Positions 9,836-21,133 of a DNA stretch of 64,000 nucleotides are shown piece after piece. The stretch is from Halobacillus karajensis. Its GTDB lineage: Bacteria > Bacillota > Bacilli > Bacillales > Halobacillaceae. Location of the stretch: NCBI RefSeq assembly GCF_900108515.1, contig NZ_FNWW01000001.1:62001-126000 (forward strand), given 5' to 3'. Position numbers and translations under genes: made by a program. The first letter of the stretch is position 1. The number at the start of each line of letters is the position of its first letter. The notes under the pieces are model-generated. The model was not told where the DNA came from. It did not search any database and worked only from the letters and a program-made list of their open reading frames with translations.

Positions 9836-10792
9836 TTAATTTCTTGTGTTTTCTATGACTTCGCCACGTCTGACCTTTTCAGCAAATTCATCTATCTTTC
9901 GTAGGCGGTGATTGATTCCAGATTTACTTATGGATGCACCGGAGACATACTCACCCAGCTCCTTGAGAGAAACTTCTTGATGCTGCAGTCTTAACGAAGC
10001 AATTTCCTGAAGTTTATCTGGCAAAGCTTCCAGCCCGACTGTACGCTTAATAAATTTAATATTTTCAACTTGACGGAATGCAGCCCCAATCGTTTTGTTC
10101 AAATTAGCTGTTTCACAATTGACCAGTCGATTAACGGAGTTTCTCATATCTCTGACAATCCGAACATCTTCAAATTTGAAAAGAGCCTGGTGAGCACCGA
10201 TATTACTTATCAATTCTGTGATTTTATCCGCTTCTTTTAAATAAGTAATATACCCTTTTTTCCGACTGAGAGTCCTGGCATGTAATCCAAAACTGTTCAT
10301 AAGTTTACACAACGCCTCGTTGTGTTCCTCATCCGATGAATAGATCTCTAAATGGTAGGAGGAAGTTTCGGGATTGTTGACTGATCCGCCTGCCAAAAAA
10401 GCCCCACGCAAATAGGCCCTTTTACAACACGTATCTTTCAAATATTTTTGAGGAATTTCCGGGTTAATGGATAATGGCCCATTTAATATTTCCAAATCTT
10501 TCAGGACAACATCCGCTTTCTCCGTCATCCGAACGATATAGACATTATTTTTCTTCAAACGCATTTTCTTACGAACAAGGAGTTCGACAGGATAAGGGTA
10601 CAGCTTCTTAATTAATGTGTAGATTTTTCTCGCTATAGCTGCATTCTCTGTCTGCACATCCAAAATATACTCACGGTTTGAAAGGGAAAACGTCCCGTTC
10701 ATCCGCACAAGTGCAGCCAGCTCTGATTCAAGACAGCACGTTTCTGCTTCTACATTCGTTAATTCTTTTTTAATTTCTGATGCAAATGACAT
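9836..10792 (-). CDS. whiA: WhiA, DNA-binding division-associated protein
   Basis: The 318-residue protein has the WhiA layout: an N-terminal degenerate LAGLIDADG domain (about residues 1-200, with [15 protein letters not shown] near 128) and a C-terminal helix-turn-helix (about 270-310, [21 protein letters not shown] in two parts). In B. subtilis it binds DNA broadly and influences cell division and chromosome segregation rather than sporulation as in Streptomyces. The gene lies 34 bases after yvcK in the conserved cluster. Confidence 0.95.
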   Translation of the reverse strand: MSFASEIKKELTNVEAETCCLESELAALVRMNGTFSLSNREYILDVQTENAAIARKIYTLIKKLYPYPVELLVRKKMRLKKNNVYIVRMTEKADVVLKDLEILNGPLSINPEIPQKYLKDTCCKRAYLRGAFLAGGSVNNPETSSYHLEIYSSDEEHNEALCKLMNSFGLHARTLSRKKGYITYLKEADKITELISNIGAHQALFKFEDVRIVRDMRNSVNRLVNCETANLNKTIGAAFRQVENIKFIKRTVGLEALPDKLQEIASLRLQHQEVSLKELGEYVSGASISKSGINHRLRKIDEFAEKVRRGEVIENTRN

Positions 10793-10826
10793 GGATGTCC
10801 ACCCCCTTTTATCACACGGCCATTCT

Positions 10827-11780
10827 TTACAACATGGAGTGAAGTAACTTAGCTAACTTCTCTGTGTCATGACGTAACATAGGTTTTTTATGGTCGATAA
10901 TATCTTCCTCAATGACTGTTAAGCCCATTTCTTTTATTCGGTCAATGTCATATACAACAGGCTCTGCGTTTTCTTCTGCATACGCAGCTCTAACTCCTTT
11001 TTCAATCGGTTTATTGTGTACAATCACTGACTGTAGCACACCTTCACCAATATGATCAAATAAGGCCTGAATATGGTCAGCAGCTGTATACCCGGAAGTC
11101 TCCCCTTCCTGGGTCATAACGTTACAAATATACGTCACTTTTGCTTTTGTCTCTTTCAATGCCTGCCCAATTTCCGGGATAATGATGTTTGGTAATATAC
11201 TTGTATATAGACTTCCTGGTGAGATGACAATCAGTTCAGCCGATTTGATGGCCTCCACAGCTTCTGGGAGCGGCTGTATTGGTGTCGGGCTTACAAATAC
11301 GCGTTTAATTTTCTTATGCTGCTTCGGAATCCTCGACTCACCTGTAACAATACTCCCATCTTCCATTTCAGCGTGAAGACTCATAGAATGGTTTGCAATC
11401 GGATAAATATGACCGCGAACATTTAGAACCCGGGAAATTTCTTTAATTCCTTTATAGAAATCCCCTGTCATTGATGCCATTGCCGCAAGTAAAAGGTTTC
11501 CCATAGAATGACCCGATAAACCATTGCCGGTGGAAAAACGGTGCTGAAATAGTTCGAGGAGCATAGGCTCTGCATCAGAAAGGGCGGCCACCACATTTCT
11601 AATATCTCCTGGAGCTGGAATAGCCATCTCATTTCTTAAACGGCCAGAGCTTCCGCCGTCATCAGCAACTGTTACAATGGCTGACAAGTCTATCGGTAAG
11701 TTTTTTAGCCCGCGCAGCAGCACAGGCATCCCGGTCCCGCCGCCAACGACGACGACACGCGGCTTAGTTTTTTGGTCCAT
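10827..11780 (-). CDS. yvcK: YvcK/MgfK gluconeogenesis and cell-shape factor
   Basis: A 317-residue CofD-like protein that binds UDP-sugars and is needed for normal shape and growth on gluconeogenic carbon sources in B. subtilis. Visible features are [29 protein letters not shown] near residue 40, [13 protein letters not shown] and the [12 protein letters not shown] segment. Only 3 bases separate it from rapZ. Its place beside RapZ, whose relatives sense amino-sugar metabolism, and Crh fits a link between carbon supply and wall synthesis. Confidence 0.95.
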   Translation of the reverse strand: MDQKTKPRVVVVGGGTGMPVLLRGLKNLPIDLSAIVTVADDGGSSGRLRNEMAIPAPGDIRNVVAALSDAEPMLLELFQHRFSTGNGLSGHSMGNLLLAAMASMTGDFYKGIKEISRVLNVRGHIYPIANHSMSLHAEMEDGSIVTGESRIPKQHKKIKRVFVSPTPIQPLPEAVEAIKSAELIVISPGSLYTSILPNIIIPEIGQALKETKAKVTYICNVMTQEGETSGYTAADHIQALFDHIGEGVLQSVIVHNKPIEKGVRAAYAEENAEPVVYDIDRIKEMGLTVIEEDIIDHKKPMLRHDTEKLAKLLHSML

Positions 11781-11783
11781 CCG

Positions 11784-12668
11784 TTACAAACCCTTTCTTT
11801 TATCAATATCCCTGTGGGTTACATGTGTAACAAAATCAGAAGAAAAGTACTCCGATAAATGCTCCGCTAATGCAACAGATCGGTGTTGTCCGCCTGTGCA
11901 GCCTATAGCTATAACAAGCTGACTTTTCCCTTCCCGTTTATACTGAGGAAGCATAAAATGAAGCAGATCTTTTAACTTTTCAAGAAACTTCTGTGTATCC
12001 GTCCATTTAAACACGTAAGAGGATACTTCCGTATTCAGACCTGTAAGCGGACGCATGTGCTCTACATAATGCGGATTGGGCAGGAAACGAACATCGAACA
12101 TTAAATCTGCGTCAATGGGTACGCCATATTTAAAACCAAAGGAAACCAGTTGGACTGAAAAAACCTGCTGTTCCTGTTGACGATAATTTTCAATGATTCG
12201 TTCACGTAATTCTTTAGGCTTTAATGAAGTCGTATCAATGATTGACTGTGAACGGCCTTTCAATTCATCCAGCATCTTCCGTTCCCGACGGATTCCTTCT
12301 AAAGGAAGTCCTTCTTTGGCAAGAGGATGAGAGCGCCGTGTTTCTTTGTAACGGGACACCAGTGCCTGGTCTTCGGCATCCAGGAATAAAATTTGTTCAT
12401 GCAGCCACTCTTCTTTCCCTAATCGGTCCAGAGAATCAAAAAGCGCATCAAAAAACTCACGGCCGCGTAAATCCATCACAAGAGCTACGTTTTGAATATT
12501 ATTACTGGAGTCTTTCATCAACTCAAGAAATTTAGGAAGCAGGGCCGGTGGCAAGTTATCGACACAAAAAAAACCGAGATCTTCAAAGCTTTGAACAGCC
12601 ACGGTTTTCCCTGCTCCTGACATTCCGGTGATGATTACTAACTGAGTATCATTGGCATCTACTTGCAT
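11784..12668 (-). CDS. rapZ: RapZ-family nucleotide-binding protein (YvcJ)
   Basis: A 294-residue P-loop protein. The Walker A motif GMSGAGKT lies near residue 15, followed by [13 protein letters not shown], and the C-terminal domain contains the conserved [15 protein letters not shown] near 265. In E. coli RapZ guides decay of the GlmZ small RNA; in B. subtilis YvcJ hydrolyses GTP and affects competence. Which activity applies here is unknown. GGGGAG precedes the ATG, 17 bases after the Nudix gene. Confidence 0.93.
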   Translation of the reverse strand: MQVDANDTQLVIITGMSGAGKTVAVQSFEDLGFFCVDNLPPALLPKFLELMKDSSNNIQNVALVMDLRGREFFDALFDSLDRLGKEEWLHEQILFLDAEDQALVSRYKETRRSHPLAKEGLPLEGIRRERKMLDELKGRSQSIIDTTSLKPKELRERIIENYRQQEQQVFSVQLVSFGFKYGVPIDADLMFDVRFLPNPHYVEHMRPLTGLNTEVSSYVFKWTDTQKFLEKLKDLLHFMLPQYKREGKSQLVIAIGCTGGQHRSVALAEHLSEYFSSDFVTHVTHRDIDKRKGL

Positions 12669-12685
12669 CTTTTAATCGCTCCCCA

Positions 12686-13153
12686 TTAGTCAGGTCGAGA
12701 CGGATCCAAATCTTGGTCAATCAAGCGAAAATCCGTCGTATATACAAATGTTCCATATACTTGCTCTTCGCTGCTTAAGATATGCTTGAAGATTTCCCGA
12801 TCTCCCTCTGCCATCGGTTTTTGAAGAACTTCATCTACAGGAACCCATTCCAATTCCCCTTCTTCACTGACCTCCAGCAAATCTCCCGAATAGCTCGTAC
12901 TGTAAAACGTAAACATCATCCATTCTTGAGCGGTTTTCTCTCCCTCCCGCATGATGAATGTGAATGAACCTCTTAGTTCAGGGTTGTCGATAGAAAGTCC
13001 CGTTTCTTCTTTGAACTCTCTTACAGCGGAGTCTTTAATATTTTCTCCGTCTTCCATCTTTCCACCCGGAGCTACATACCAGCCTCTGCGGGGTTTTTTC
13101 AACATCAATACAGAATCATCCACTCTTAAAATACAATTTGCTACACGTTGCAT
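12686..13153 (-). CDS. yvcI: Nudix hydrolase (MutT/YvcI family)
   Basis: A 155-residue nucleotide-diphosphate hydrolase. The Nudix box is GGKMEDGENIKDSAVREFKE continuing into ETG (about residues 34-56), with all catalytic glutamates. The ATG at 13153 is preferred over a GTG four codons upstream because that GTG is part of the GAGGTGA ribosome site. The chain start MQRVANCILRVDD resembles B. subtilis YvcI. First gene of the rapZ-yvcK-whiA cluster; substrate unknown. Confidence 0.9.
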   Translation of the reverse strand: MQRVANCILRVDDSVLMLKKPRRGWYVAPGGKMEDGENIKDSAVREFKEETGLSIDNPELRGSFTFIMREGEKTAQEWMMFTFYSTSYSGDLLEVSEEGELEWVPVDEVLQKPMAEGDREIFKHILSSEEQVYGTFVYTTDFRLIDQDLDPSRPD

Positions 13154-13196
13154 GGTTGTGGTCACCTCAATTTCTTTCTAGAGGGCATCTTTACCC

Positions 13197-13226
13197 ATTA
13201 TACAATGAATACTCAGGGGGCTACAA
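13197..13226 (-). promoter_or_regulatory. Promoter of the yvcI-rapZ-yvcK-whiA operon
   Basis: Minus strand: -35 TTGTAG (13221-13226), 18-base spacer, perfect -10 TATAAT (13197-13202), about 45 bases before the yvcI ATG. Confidence 0.6.
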
Positions 13227-13511
13227 TATTATGTTTTTCTCTAGTATTAAATAGTAGTTCCGTAAAAGGATTTGGTTCTTTATGTTATATGGAGTCGGAC
13301 AGAAGATGAGCCGCTTTCCGCGAGTCAATACCACAGTACCTGAATCTGTCTAATCGCCCTATAGGAGCCTCTCCTTCTTCTGCCCATTTTTTAATGAACG
13401 GCTATAACCGCAGCCTTCCTCATCTTTTAATTCGACCTACCCCCAAAAGACTGCGTATCTTGAGCTGAAGAATTCGGGGAAGCGGCCATGATCATAGATT
13501 GCCCGAACAAC
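13227..13511. other. Non-coding spacer, possibly a decayed intergenic repeat
   Basis: No open frame of any length with a ribosome site is seen. The stretch around 13305-13390 (GAGCCGCTTTCCGCGAGTC, then a C/T-rich part) resembles the GCCGCTTTCCGCG repeats that are scattered between genes in several Bacillaceae genomes. That comparison is from memory; this copy looks degenerate. Nothing else can be assigned. Confidence 0.3.
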
Positions 13512-13544
13512 AAAAAAAGACACAGATGACGAGCACCTGTGCCT
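13512..13544 (-). terminator. Terminator downstream of trxB
   Basis: Minus strand: stem GGCACAGGT with ATCTGTGTC (G-U pairs allowed) around GCTCGTC, then seven T residues, about 100 bases after the trxB stop. Confidence 0.7.
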
Positions 13545-13644
13545 CATAGAGATAAATCTATTAAAAGGGGGTCAATTAATCAGTTCCATCATAACAGAGG
13601 ATTATTTCACAGGTATTACACCCTGGTTAAGATGGTGTTTCTTT

Positions 13645-14595
<951 letters not shown>

Positions 14596-14770
14596 CTATC
14601 ATCAACTCCTTATGAATCCATATCAATCTCAGTTGCATTTCCTCTCCATATCATAGTAAATCATACGAAAATCGTCCATTAATGTGCTTATTGAAAAGCG
14701 GAAAGTAAATGCCATGCTAAAGAGGTCTTTATTGCTCGTAGCCCTTTCCCACCTTCAGGTTGGCTATCTT

Positions 14771-15787
14771 TTATTCTACGTCCCATGGTCCGCCTTCTTC
14801 GCTCATTTTCGGAAATTGCTTGCATCCTTTTTCCCAAAGCTGCAACGCTTTGGAAGGGTTGCCCGTATGATAAACAGAAACACTATACCATTTGTAGTAG
14901 ACCCTCCGGCGGACAACTTGTTTATCCTGAAGCGAACGAAAACGTTCGACCGCTTCTTTGTAATAACCTGCCCTCGCCAAAGTTTCAGCTACTGCTAGTT
15001 TTTGCTGTTCATGCATAGGAAATACATTAAGGAGTCGTTCTATATGAAAAGTTGCTTCATTCGCCATCCCCATTTTCAAATAGAATGTAGCCAAATTCAC
15101 ATGACAGTGGATGTTTGATGAGTCTTTTTCAAGGTTCTCCTGTTCGAACTGGATGGCTTCTTTTTGATCCCCATTCATAAATAGAGCATAGGCATATTTA
15201 TGTTTCGCTATATTAAACTCCGGGAATAGTTGCATCATTTCGCTCAACACACTCAATGCGTATTCCCATTCTTCATGTTCAAGGTGATAAAAGGCCGTTT
15301 CTTGGTAGATTAGAAGTTCATCTTCGTCTTCAAACGCCCAGTCGTCATCCTCATCTTCTTCCTCTAAGGAGTCAAGCATTTCTTTCAACTGCTTAGCAGC
15401 TTCTTCGAACTCCCCATCCCCAGGTTGCTCAAGGTAGGTATCCACATATTTTTTTGCATCGCTAAGAAGCCCGAGATGCGCGTAATTATTGGCCATCAGA
15501 TAGTAACAGTCCACATATTCTTTACCGTGTTCCGCCAAAACCTCTGTTAATACCTGATTGGCTGCATGATAAGAGCCAACTTCCGTGTATACGACCGAAA
15601 GTTGGCATGGATATAATGGTTCATCGGGAGAGGCTTCGATCGCTTTTTTCAGCCACTTGACAGCAGCACTGAAACGACGCTTTTGGAAAGCCTGAATCCC
15701 ATGAGAAAAATAAAATGACCCTGTAGGTACAAATGGGATGACATTCGTATCCTGTTGTGCTGTTGTCCCTTTAACTGTTGTGGTCAT
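14771..15787 (-). CDS. Tetratricopeptide-repeat protein (YvcD-like)
   Basis: A 338-residue, mostly helical protein with several TPR-like units, for example SFYFSHGIQAFQKRRFSAA near residue 26, TAFYHLEHEEWEYALSVL near 168 and HVNLATFYLKMGMANEA near 228. A very acidic linker (EEEDEDDDWAFEDEDE) lies near 144-160. There is no signal peptide. A TPR gene stands at the same position, between trxB and hisI, in B. subtilis (yvcD). The function is unknown; TPRs usually mediate protein contacts. Confidence 0.75.
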   Translation of the reverse strand: MTTTVKGTTAQQDTNVIPFVPTGSFYFSHGIQAFQKRRFSAAVKWLKKAIEASPDEPLYPCQLSVVYTEVGSYHAANQVLTEVLAEHGKEYVDCYYLMANNYAHLGLLSDAKKYVDTYLEQPGDGEFEEAAKQLKEMLDSLEEEDEDDDWAFEDEDELLIYQETAFYHLEHEEWEYALSVLSEMMQLFPEFNIAKHKYAYALFMNGDQKEAIQFEQENLEKDSSNIHCHVNLATFYLKMGMANEATFHIERLLNVFPMHEQQKLAVAETLARAGYYKEAVERFRSLQDKQVVRRRVYYKWYSVSVYHTGNPSKALQLWEKGCKQFPKMSEEGGPWDVE

Positions 15788-15876
15788 GACTGTCCCCCTA
15801 TTTCCGTTTCAAATCTCACTAATTATGCAGTATAACATAAAACAGTGCTGAGAAATAGGAGAAAAATGTAATCTAT

Positions 15877-16500
15877 TTAAGAATGGCGGTTCTCGAGTAC
15901 AGTCAAAACATCATCCAATGGAACATCACGATCCGTTAAGATCAACAAGAGATGGAAGAGCAAATCAGCAGACTCTAATGCAATTTCTTCAGGGTTATCA
16001 TTTTTAGCAGCAATGATGACTTCTCCTGCTTCCTCACCGATTTTCTTAGCTATACGATCGACCCCTTCCTGGAACAGGGATGAGGTATAGGATCCTTCTG
16101 GAAGAGTCGCCTTTCTATTTGCCAGCACGGTCTGCAGCTCATCAAGAATTTGATAACGGTCCTCTTTTTGGGTGAATGAAGCATCTGTCAGCTCCTCGGT
16201 AAAACAGGTGTAATTCCCTTTATGACAAGCTGGCCCGGCTGGAAGTACTTGAACCAGCAATGCATCCTCATCGCAATCATAGTGAATACTCGACACCTGT
16301 TGGGTATTTCCAGAGGTTTCTCCTTTGTGCCATAGTTCCTGACGAGAGCGACTGAAAAAGACAGTCTCTCCAATCTCCAGCGTTATTTTCAATGATTCTT
16401 CATTCATATAAGCTAAAGTCAGGACAGATTTTGATTTTGCATCCTGAACAATCGCAGGAACGAGCCCTTGTTCATCGAATTTAATATCGTTTATATTCAT
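15877..16500 (-). CDS. hisI: Bifunctional phosphoribosyl-AMP cyclohydrolase / phosphoribosyl-ATP pyrophosphatase
   Basis: Steps 2 and 3 of histidine biosynthesis. The N-terminal half (about 1-115) is PRA-CH, with [16 protein letters not shown] and the zinc ligands in YDCDEDALL and CHKGNYTC. The C-terminal half (about 120-207) is PRA-PH, with [14 protein letters not shown] and the [13 protein letters not shown] helix. The HisIE fusion is normal for Bacillaceae. The ATG overlaps the hisF stop by 4 bases (ATGA). It is the last gene of the his operon. Confidence 0.97.
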   Translation of the reverse strand: MNINDIKFDEQGLVPAIVQDAKSKSVLTLAYMNEESLKITLEIGETVFFSRSRQELWHKGETSGNTQQVSSIHYDCDEDALLVQVLPAGPACHKGNYTCFTEELTDASFTQKEDRYQILDELQTVLANRKATLPEGSYTSSLFQEGVDRIAKKIGEEAGEVIIAAKNDNPEEIALESADLLFHLLLILTDRDVPLDDVLTVLENRHS

Positions 16501-17255
16501 CGTACAGGCACTCCTTTCTTCTTCAAATAAGCTTTGACATTTTGTACGGAGGTTTCTTTATAGTGAAAAATGGAAGCCGCAAGGGCTGCGTCTGCATCTA
16601 CTTCCGTAAATACGTCATAAAAATGTTCGCTTGAACCTGCACCGCCAGAAGCGATAACAGGGACTTGAACAACGTCTTGTACAGCTCTTAATAACGGAAG
16701 ATCAAACCCAGACTTTTCTCCGTCTTTATTCATGGAAGTGAGTAAAATTTCTCCGGCTCCTAATTGGACAGCTTCTTTCGCCCAGTCAGTCACAAGCCAA
16801 TCTGTCGGTGTCCGCCCCCCATGGGTATAAACGTGCCAATTTTCGGACGCCTCATCGTATTTAGCATCTATAGCGACAACAATACACTGGCTACCAAAAT
16901 AGTCGGCGCCTTCGGTGATAAGTGCAGGACGATTTACGGCTGAAGAGTTCAAGGAGACTTTATCGGCTCCATTTCTTAGCGTTACTTTTATGTCTTCCAA
17001 CGTTCGAATTCCCCCACCTACCGTAAATGGGATCGCTAGTTCAGAAGCTACCGACCGTACGACATCAATCATCGTTTTTTTTCCTTCATGACTTGCGGAA
17101 ATGTCGAGAAACACAAGCTCGTCCGCTCCCTGCTCGTCATACACTTTTGCCAGTTCAACAGGATCCCCTGCATCGCGGATATCTACGAACTGAATCCCTT
17201 TAACGACACGTCCTTCTTTCACATCCAAACAAGGGATGATTCGTTTGGAGAGCAT
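16497..17255 (-). CDS. hisF: Imidazole glycerol phosphate synthase, cyclase subunit
   Basis: A 252-residue TIM barrel. With the glutaminase HisH it makes imidazole-glycerol phosphate and AICAR from PRFAR. Signatures are [14 protein letters not shown] with the catalytic aspartate 11, the phosphate motif [11 protein letters not shown] near residue 80, [12 protein letters not shown] near 177 with near-catalytic D176, and VIASGGAGS near 195. The start codon directly follows the hisA stop. Confidence 0.97.
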   Translation of the reverse strand: MLSKRIIPCLDVKEGRVVKGIQFVDIRDAGDPVELAKVYDEQGADELVFLDISASHEGKKTMIDVVRSVASELAIPFTVGGGIRTLEDIKVTLRNGADKVSLNSSAVNRPALITEGADYFGSQCIVVAIDAKYDEASENWHVYTHGGRTPTDWLVTDWAKEAVQLGAGEILLTSMNKDGEKSGFDLPLLRAVQDVVQVPVIASGGAGSSEHFYDVFTEVDADAALAASIFHYKETSVQNVKAYLKKKGVPVR

Positions 17256-17987
17256 TCACTCCACCTCCACTTGTAAGGCTTCTTTTAACGTGAACTGTTT
17301 TGTATATAAGGCTTTGCCTACAATCGATCCAATCACATGGCGGTCACTATATGTTTTCAGGTCCACAAGATCTTCCAAATCTTTTATCCCACCGGATGCA
17401 ATGACATCGACACCTGTTTCTTCCGCTAATCGGACAATTTCCTTCGTATTTGGTCCTGATAACATACCGTCTTTGGAAATGTCCGTATAAATGAATGTTT
17501 TTGCTCCTGCCCGGGCTAAGTCTTTCCCTAATTCTGTTGCTTTCACCTCAGACTGCTCCAGCCACCCAGCAGTGGATACCAAACCATCCCGTGCGTCCAG
17601 ACCGATGGCGATCCGCTCCTTATATTTTGCAAGGAGCTTCTTCGTCGTGTGAACATTACGAACGGCAAGAGAACCGATGATTACTCTGTCAACACCACGA
17701 TCCAGATAGAAGCGTACATCTTCCTCAGAACGGATCCCCCCGCCGATCTGAACACGGCAGTCCAGCTCCTTTGCTACTTTTAGTACGTGCTTGGCGTTTT
17801 GCTTTGAACCTTCTTTAGCTCCATCAAGGTCCACCATATGAATCCATGAAGATCCCTCTTCAGCAAACTCTTTTGCTACTTCAAAAGGATCCTCTCCGTA
17901 GACCGTTTCTTTATCAAAATCGCCTTGTTCCAGACGTACACACTTTCCATGCCGCATATCAATGGCTGGATAAATCGTAAAGCTCAT
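17256..17987 (-). CDS. hisA: ProFAR isomerase (phosphoribosylformimino-AICAR-P isomerase)
   Basis: A 243-residue TIM barrel, step 4 of histidine synthesis. It carries [18 protein letters not shown] with the catalytic aspartate 9, [12 protein letters not shown] near residue 79 and [14 protein letters not shown] near 168, where the second aspartate lies. It is homologous to HisF and directly upstream of it. The gene begins 12 bases after hisH. Confidence 0.97.
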   Translation of the reverse strand: MSFTIYPAIDMRHGKCVRLEQGDFDKETVYGEDPFEVAKEFAEEGSSWIHMVDLDGAKEGSKQNAKHVLKVAKELDCRVQIGGGIRSEEDVRFYLDRGVDRVIIGSLAVRNVHTTKKLLAKYKERIAIGLDARDGLVSTAGWLEQSEVKATELGKDLARAGAKTFIYTDISKDGMLSGPNTKEIVRLAEETGVDVIASGGIKDLEDLVDLKTYSDRHVIGSIVGKALYTKQFTLKEALQVEVE

Positions 17988-17999
17988 CTATAAAACCCC

Positions 18000-18635
18000 T
18001 CACTGTTTACACATTACTTTACAAAAATTCTCTAATAATTGCATACCAGGCTTCCCGCTTTTTTCCGGGTGGAATTGACTTGCCACAAGGTTACCTTTTC
18101 CGACAATTGCTGGAACTTCCATATGATAGTCAGCTGTCGCATACAAAATTGACGATTCTTCCGTCTTCACAACAAACGAATGAACGAAGTAGACATGGTC
18201 TTCTTCAACATCGGTCATGAGTGCCTTCCCAGGATGGTGAATCTCCAGCTCATTCCAGCCCATATGCGGGACTTTGTAAGAACGTCCTTGTTCATCGATT
18301 CCCGGGAAGCGGGTGATAGTGCCCGGGAATAGACCTAAACCATTCGTATTCCTCCCGCCTTCTTCACTGCTATCAAAGAGCAGCTGCATCCCCAAGCAAA
18401 TCCCGTACACCGGTACTCCATCCGTCACTTTTTCCTTAATAAAATCAATGAAATCGTGCTCCTCCAGAGCACTTATGGCGTCAGGAAAAGCTCCGACACC
18501 TGGAAGAATGTATCCATCACAGCCTTCAATAGCTTGTGGACGATCTCCAAGCTTGTATTCCACATGAATCCTTTCCAGGGCTTTTGACACACTAAACAAA
18601 TTTCCCATGCCATAATCAATCACGCCTATCATCAT
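18000..18635 (-). CDS. hisH: Imidazole glycerol phosphate synthase, glutaminase subunit
   Basis: A 211-residue class-I glutamine amidotransferase that feeds ammonia to HisF. The cysteine nucleophile is in PVYGICLGMQLLFDSS (about residue 81), and the His/Glu pair is in ASQFHPEKSG (about 186-188). An oxyanion-strand GVGAFPDA is present. ATG codons at 18635 and 18632 are both possible; the first overlaps the hisB stop as ATGA and lies 5 bases after AAAGGA. Confidence 0.96.
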   Translation of the reverse strand: MMIGVIDYGMGNLFSVSKALERIHVEYKLGDRPQAIEGCDGYILPGVGAFPDAISALEEHDFIDFIKEKVTDGVPVYGICLGMQLLFDSSEEGGRNTNGLGLFPGTITRFPGIDEQGRSYKVPHMGWNELEIHHPGKALMTDVEEDHVYFVHSFVVKTEESSILYATADYHMEVPAIVGKGNLVASQFHPEKSGKPGMQLLENFCKVMCKQ

Positions 18636-19225
18636 AAACTTCCTTTCGTACTCGGCACCCCTTTGACACGCGGGTCAATCTGAGTTGACTCATCAAGGGC
18701 GCGAGCCAATGCTTTAAACATCGCTTCTATAATATGGTGAGTGTTATGACCATGATGAAGAACGATATGTAAATTCATTCTAGCTTCTACAGCAAGCTTC
18801 CAAAAAAATTCGTGAACATTTTCCGTATCAAATGTCCCAACGCGATCTTTAGGAAGCTCGGCCCGCCACTCCAGGTGTGGACGGTCACTCAAATCCACCG
18901 CTACTGTTACAAGGGTCTCGTCCATCGGTAGTGTCATTGATCCATAACGTTTCATTCCATATTTGTCACCAATAGCTTTTTTGATCGCCTGACCGAGACA
19001 TATTCCGATGTCCTCTGTCAGGTGATGATCATCTACTTCAACGTCTCCACGACCGACGACAGATAAATCAAAAAGTCCATGCTTTGTGAACAACTCAAGC
19101 ATGTGGGAGAGGAAAGGGACTTGTACATCCAAATTAGCCTGACCTCTTCCATCTATAGATAAATCAAGCTGTATCTCTGTTTCTCTTGTTTTCCGTTCAA
19201 TTCTAGCAGATCTTGTATCTGTCAT
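18632..19225 (-). CDS. hisB: Imidazoleglycerol-phosphate dehydratase
   Basis: A 197-residue Mn-dependent dehydratase, step 6. It has the two HHLTED/HHxxNTHH metal motifs (DDHHLTEDIGICLG near 65 and HHGHNTHHIIEA near 164) and FLSHMLELFTKHG. There is no fused phosphatase domain, unlike E. coli HisB. The ATG at 19225 is preferred: it overlaps the hisD stop as ATGA and lies 8 bases after AAGGAG, while the upstream ATG is too close to that site. Confidence 0.96.
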   Translation of the reverse strand: MTDTRSARIERKTRETEIQLDLSIDGRGQANLDVQVPFLSHMLELFTKHGLFDLSVVGRGDVEVDDHHLTEDIGICLGQAIKKAIGDKYGMKRYGSMTLPMDETLVTVAVDLSDRPHLEWRAELPKDRVGTFDTENVHEFFWKLAVEARMNLHIVLHHGHNTHHIIEAMFKALARALDESTQIDPRVKGVPSTKGSL

Positions 19226-20496
19226 TTCCATCGCTCCTTACGTGTTTCTACTGCGCGTGCGTGGGCTTCCAATCCTTCCAGTCGAGCGAATCGTGCGATT
19301 TTATCAGCATTATTTTGAAGCGCCTGACTGCTGTAGGAAATGACGCTCGACTTTTTCACAAAGTCGTCAACATTCAGCGGGCTTGAAAAGCGAGCCGTGC
19401 CGTTTGTAGGAAGGACATGATTCGGTCCAGCAAAGTAATCACCGATCGGTTCACTGCTGTAAGGTCCAAGAAAAATTGCGCCTGCATGTTTGATTTTTCC
19501 GAGATCTTGAAACGGTTCTTTAGAGACAATTTCCAAATGTTCTGGAGCCATCTTATTGACTGTATCCAACGCTTCTTCCCATGAATCGCAAAGCACGATC
19601 ATTCCGTAATTTTCCACACTTTGTCTGGCAATATCAGCTCGTGGTAAGGTATTTAATTGCTTCTGCACTTCTTTCTCTACGGCTTTCCCTAGCCTTTCAC
19701 TCGTTGTAACAAGGACACTTGAGGAACGGGCATCATGTTCGGCCTGTGACAAAAGATCTGCAGCAATTTCCGAGGCGTGGGCATGATCATCAGCCAATAT
19801 GGCAATTTCACTTGGGCCTGCGATCATATCGATATCAACATCGCCGAAAACTTCTCTTTTAGCAAGGGCTACAAACACATTCCCCGGGCCTGTGATTTTA
19901 TCGACAGAGGGAATCGTTTCCGTACCGTATGCAAGAGCAGCGATTGCCTGAGCACCCCCAACTTTATACACGTCATCGACACCAATCATTTGAGCAGCAA
20001 CTAACACACCTGCAGGAACTTCCCCATCTGGTCCTGGAGGAGTAACCATCACGACCCGTCCCACCCCTGCGACTTGGGCAGGAATCACATTCATAAAAAC
20101 AGAAGAAGGATAAGCGGCCGTCCCTCCAGGAACATAAACGCCGGCTGCTTCAATCGGTGTAACTTTTTGACCCAAAATAGTTCCGTCCTCAGCACTCTCA
20201 AACCAGGAGGAAGAGCGTTGTTTTTCATGAAACGAATAAATATTGTCCGCAGCTTCCTGTAAAATCTGAACCATTTCACCTTCTAGTGATTCATAGGCCT
20301 GTTCAAATTCTTCTTGAGATACCCTCAATGACTTGAGGACTGCTTGGTCAAAGCGTACCGTGTATTCTTTAACCGCCTCATCTCCGCGTCGTTTCACTTG
20401 GGCGATGATCTCCTGAACGGCTTTTCGCTGCTCTTCCGTGCCTTGGTCGACCGAACGCTTCAAAGACTTCATATCTGATTTATTGATAACCTTCAT
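19222..20496 (-). CDS. hisD: Histidinol dehydrogenase
   Basis: A 424-residue zinc enzyme that makes the last two oxidations to histidine. Seen are [18 protein letters not shown] near residue 127, [17 protein letters not shown] near 220, the catalytic EHDARSS and APEHLEIV (general acid/base Glu-His, about 320) and the zinc-ligand region [13 protein letters not shown]. The ATG at 20496 follows GAGAGGGG and overlaps the end of hisG by 17 bases; a longer reading frame without ribosome site starts 27 bases earlier. Confidence 0.96.
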   Translation of the reverse strand: MKVINKSDMKSLKRSVDQGTEEQRKAVQEIIAQVKRRGDEAVKEYTVRFDQAVLKSLRVSQEEFEQAYESLEGEMVQILQEAADNIYSFHEKQRSSSWFESAEDGTILGQKVTPIEAAGVYVPGGTAAYPSSVFMNVIPAQVAGVGRVVMVTPPGPDGEVPAGVLVAAQMIGVDDVYKVGGAQAIAALAYGTETIPSVDKITGPGNVFVALAKREVFGDVDIDMIAGPSEIAILADDHAHASEIAADLLSQAEHDARSSSVLVTTSERLGKAVEKEVQKQLNTLPRADIARQSVENYGMIVLCDSWEEALDTVNKMAPEHLEIVSKEPFQDLGKIKHAGAIFLGPYSSEPIGDYFAGPNHVLPTNGTARFSSPLNVDDFVKKSSVISYSSQALQNNADKIARFARLEGLEAHARAVETRKERWK

Positions 20497-21133
20497 CAGC
20501 GCTTCCCCTCTCCATAACTTCACTTAATTTCGTGACCATTTCTTCAATCTCAGTACTTTTGACCCGATAACTGACAGGGTTAACGATCAAACGTGAAGTA
20601 ATAGTGGTGATTTTCTCATATTCGACAAGACCATTTTCTTTGAGTGTCCGTCCAGTAGAGACAATATCCACAATCCGGTCTGCCAATCCAATTAACGGGG
20701 CAAGCTCGATGGAACCATTCAATGGAATAATTTCAATTTGCTCCCCTTGCTCACGGAAATAGTCAGAAGCGACTTTTGGATATTTGGTAGCAATCTTTGG
20801 TGCAATCCTGCTCATCGGCTGATCGGGAAGACCAGCAACAGCCACGTAACAAGGACTGATCTTTAAATCCAGGACTTCATATACATCCCGGTCCTGTTCA
20901 AGGAGGACATCTTTACCGGCAATACCAATATCGGCTGCTCCATATTCTACATACGTCACTACATCCATCGGCTTGGCCATCATGACACGGATGTTCTGTT
21001 CAGGAAATTCCAAAATTAATTTCCGTGATTCATCCATATCCGCTGCAAGTTCATAGCCTGCCTTTTTCATAAGTTCAGCAGCCTCTTCATAAATACGCCC
21101 CTTGGGCATGGCAATCGTCAGTGGTTTACTCAT
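20480..21133 (-). CDS. hisG: ATP phosphoribosyltransferase, short catalytic subunit
   Basis: The 217-residue short form of the committed enzyme of histidine synthesis. It lacks the C-terminal regulatory domain and so needs HisZ, encoded next to it. The start [18 protein letters not shown], the [14 protein letters not shown] segment and the PRPP loop [16 protein letters not shown] near 160 are typical. The ATG at 21133 lies 5 bases after GGGGGGAG and overlaps the hisZ end by 8 bases. Feedback control by histidine is expected through the HisG-HisZ complex. Confidence 0.96.
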   Translation of the reverse strand: MSKPLTIAMPKGRIYEEAAELMKKAGYELAADMDESRKLILEFPEQNIRVMMAKPMDVVTYVEYGAADIGIAGKDVLLEQDRDVYEVLDLKISPCYVAVAGLPDQPMSRIAPKIATKYPKVASDYFREQGEQIEIIPLNGSIELAPLIGLADRIVDIVSTGRTLKENGLVEYEKITTITSRLIVNPVSYRVKSTEIEEMVTKLSEVMERGSADEGYQ

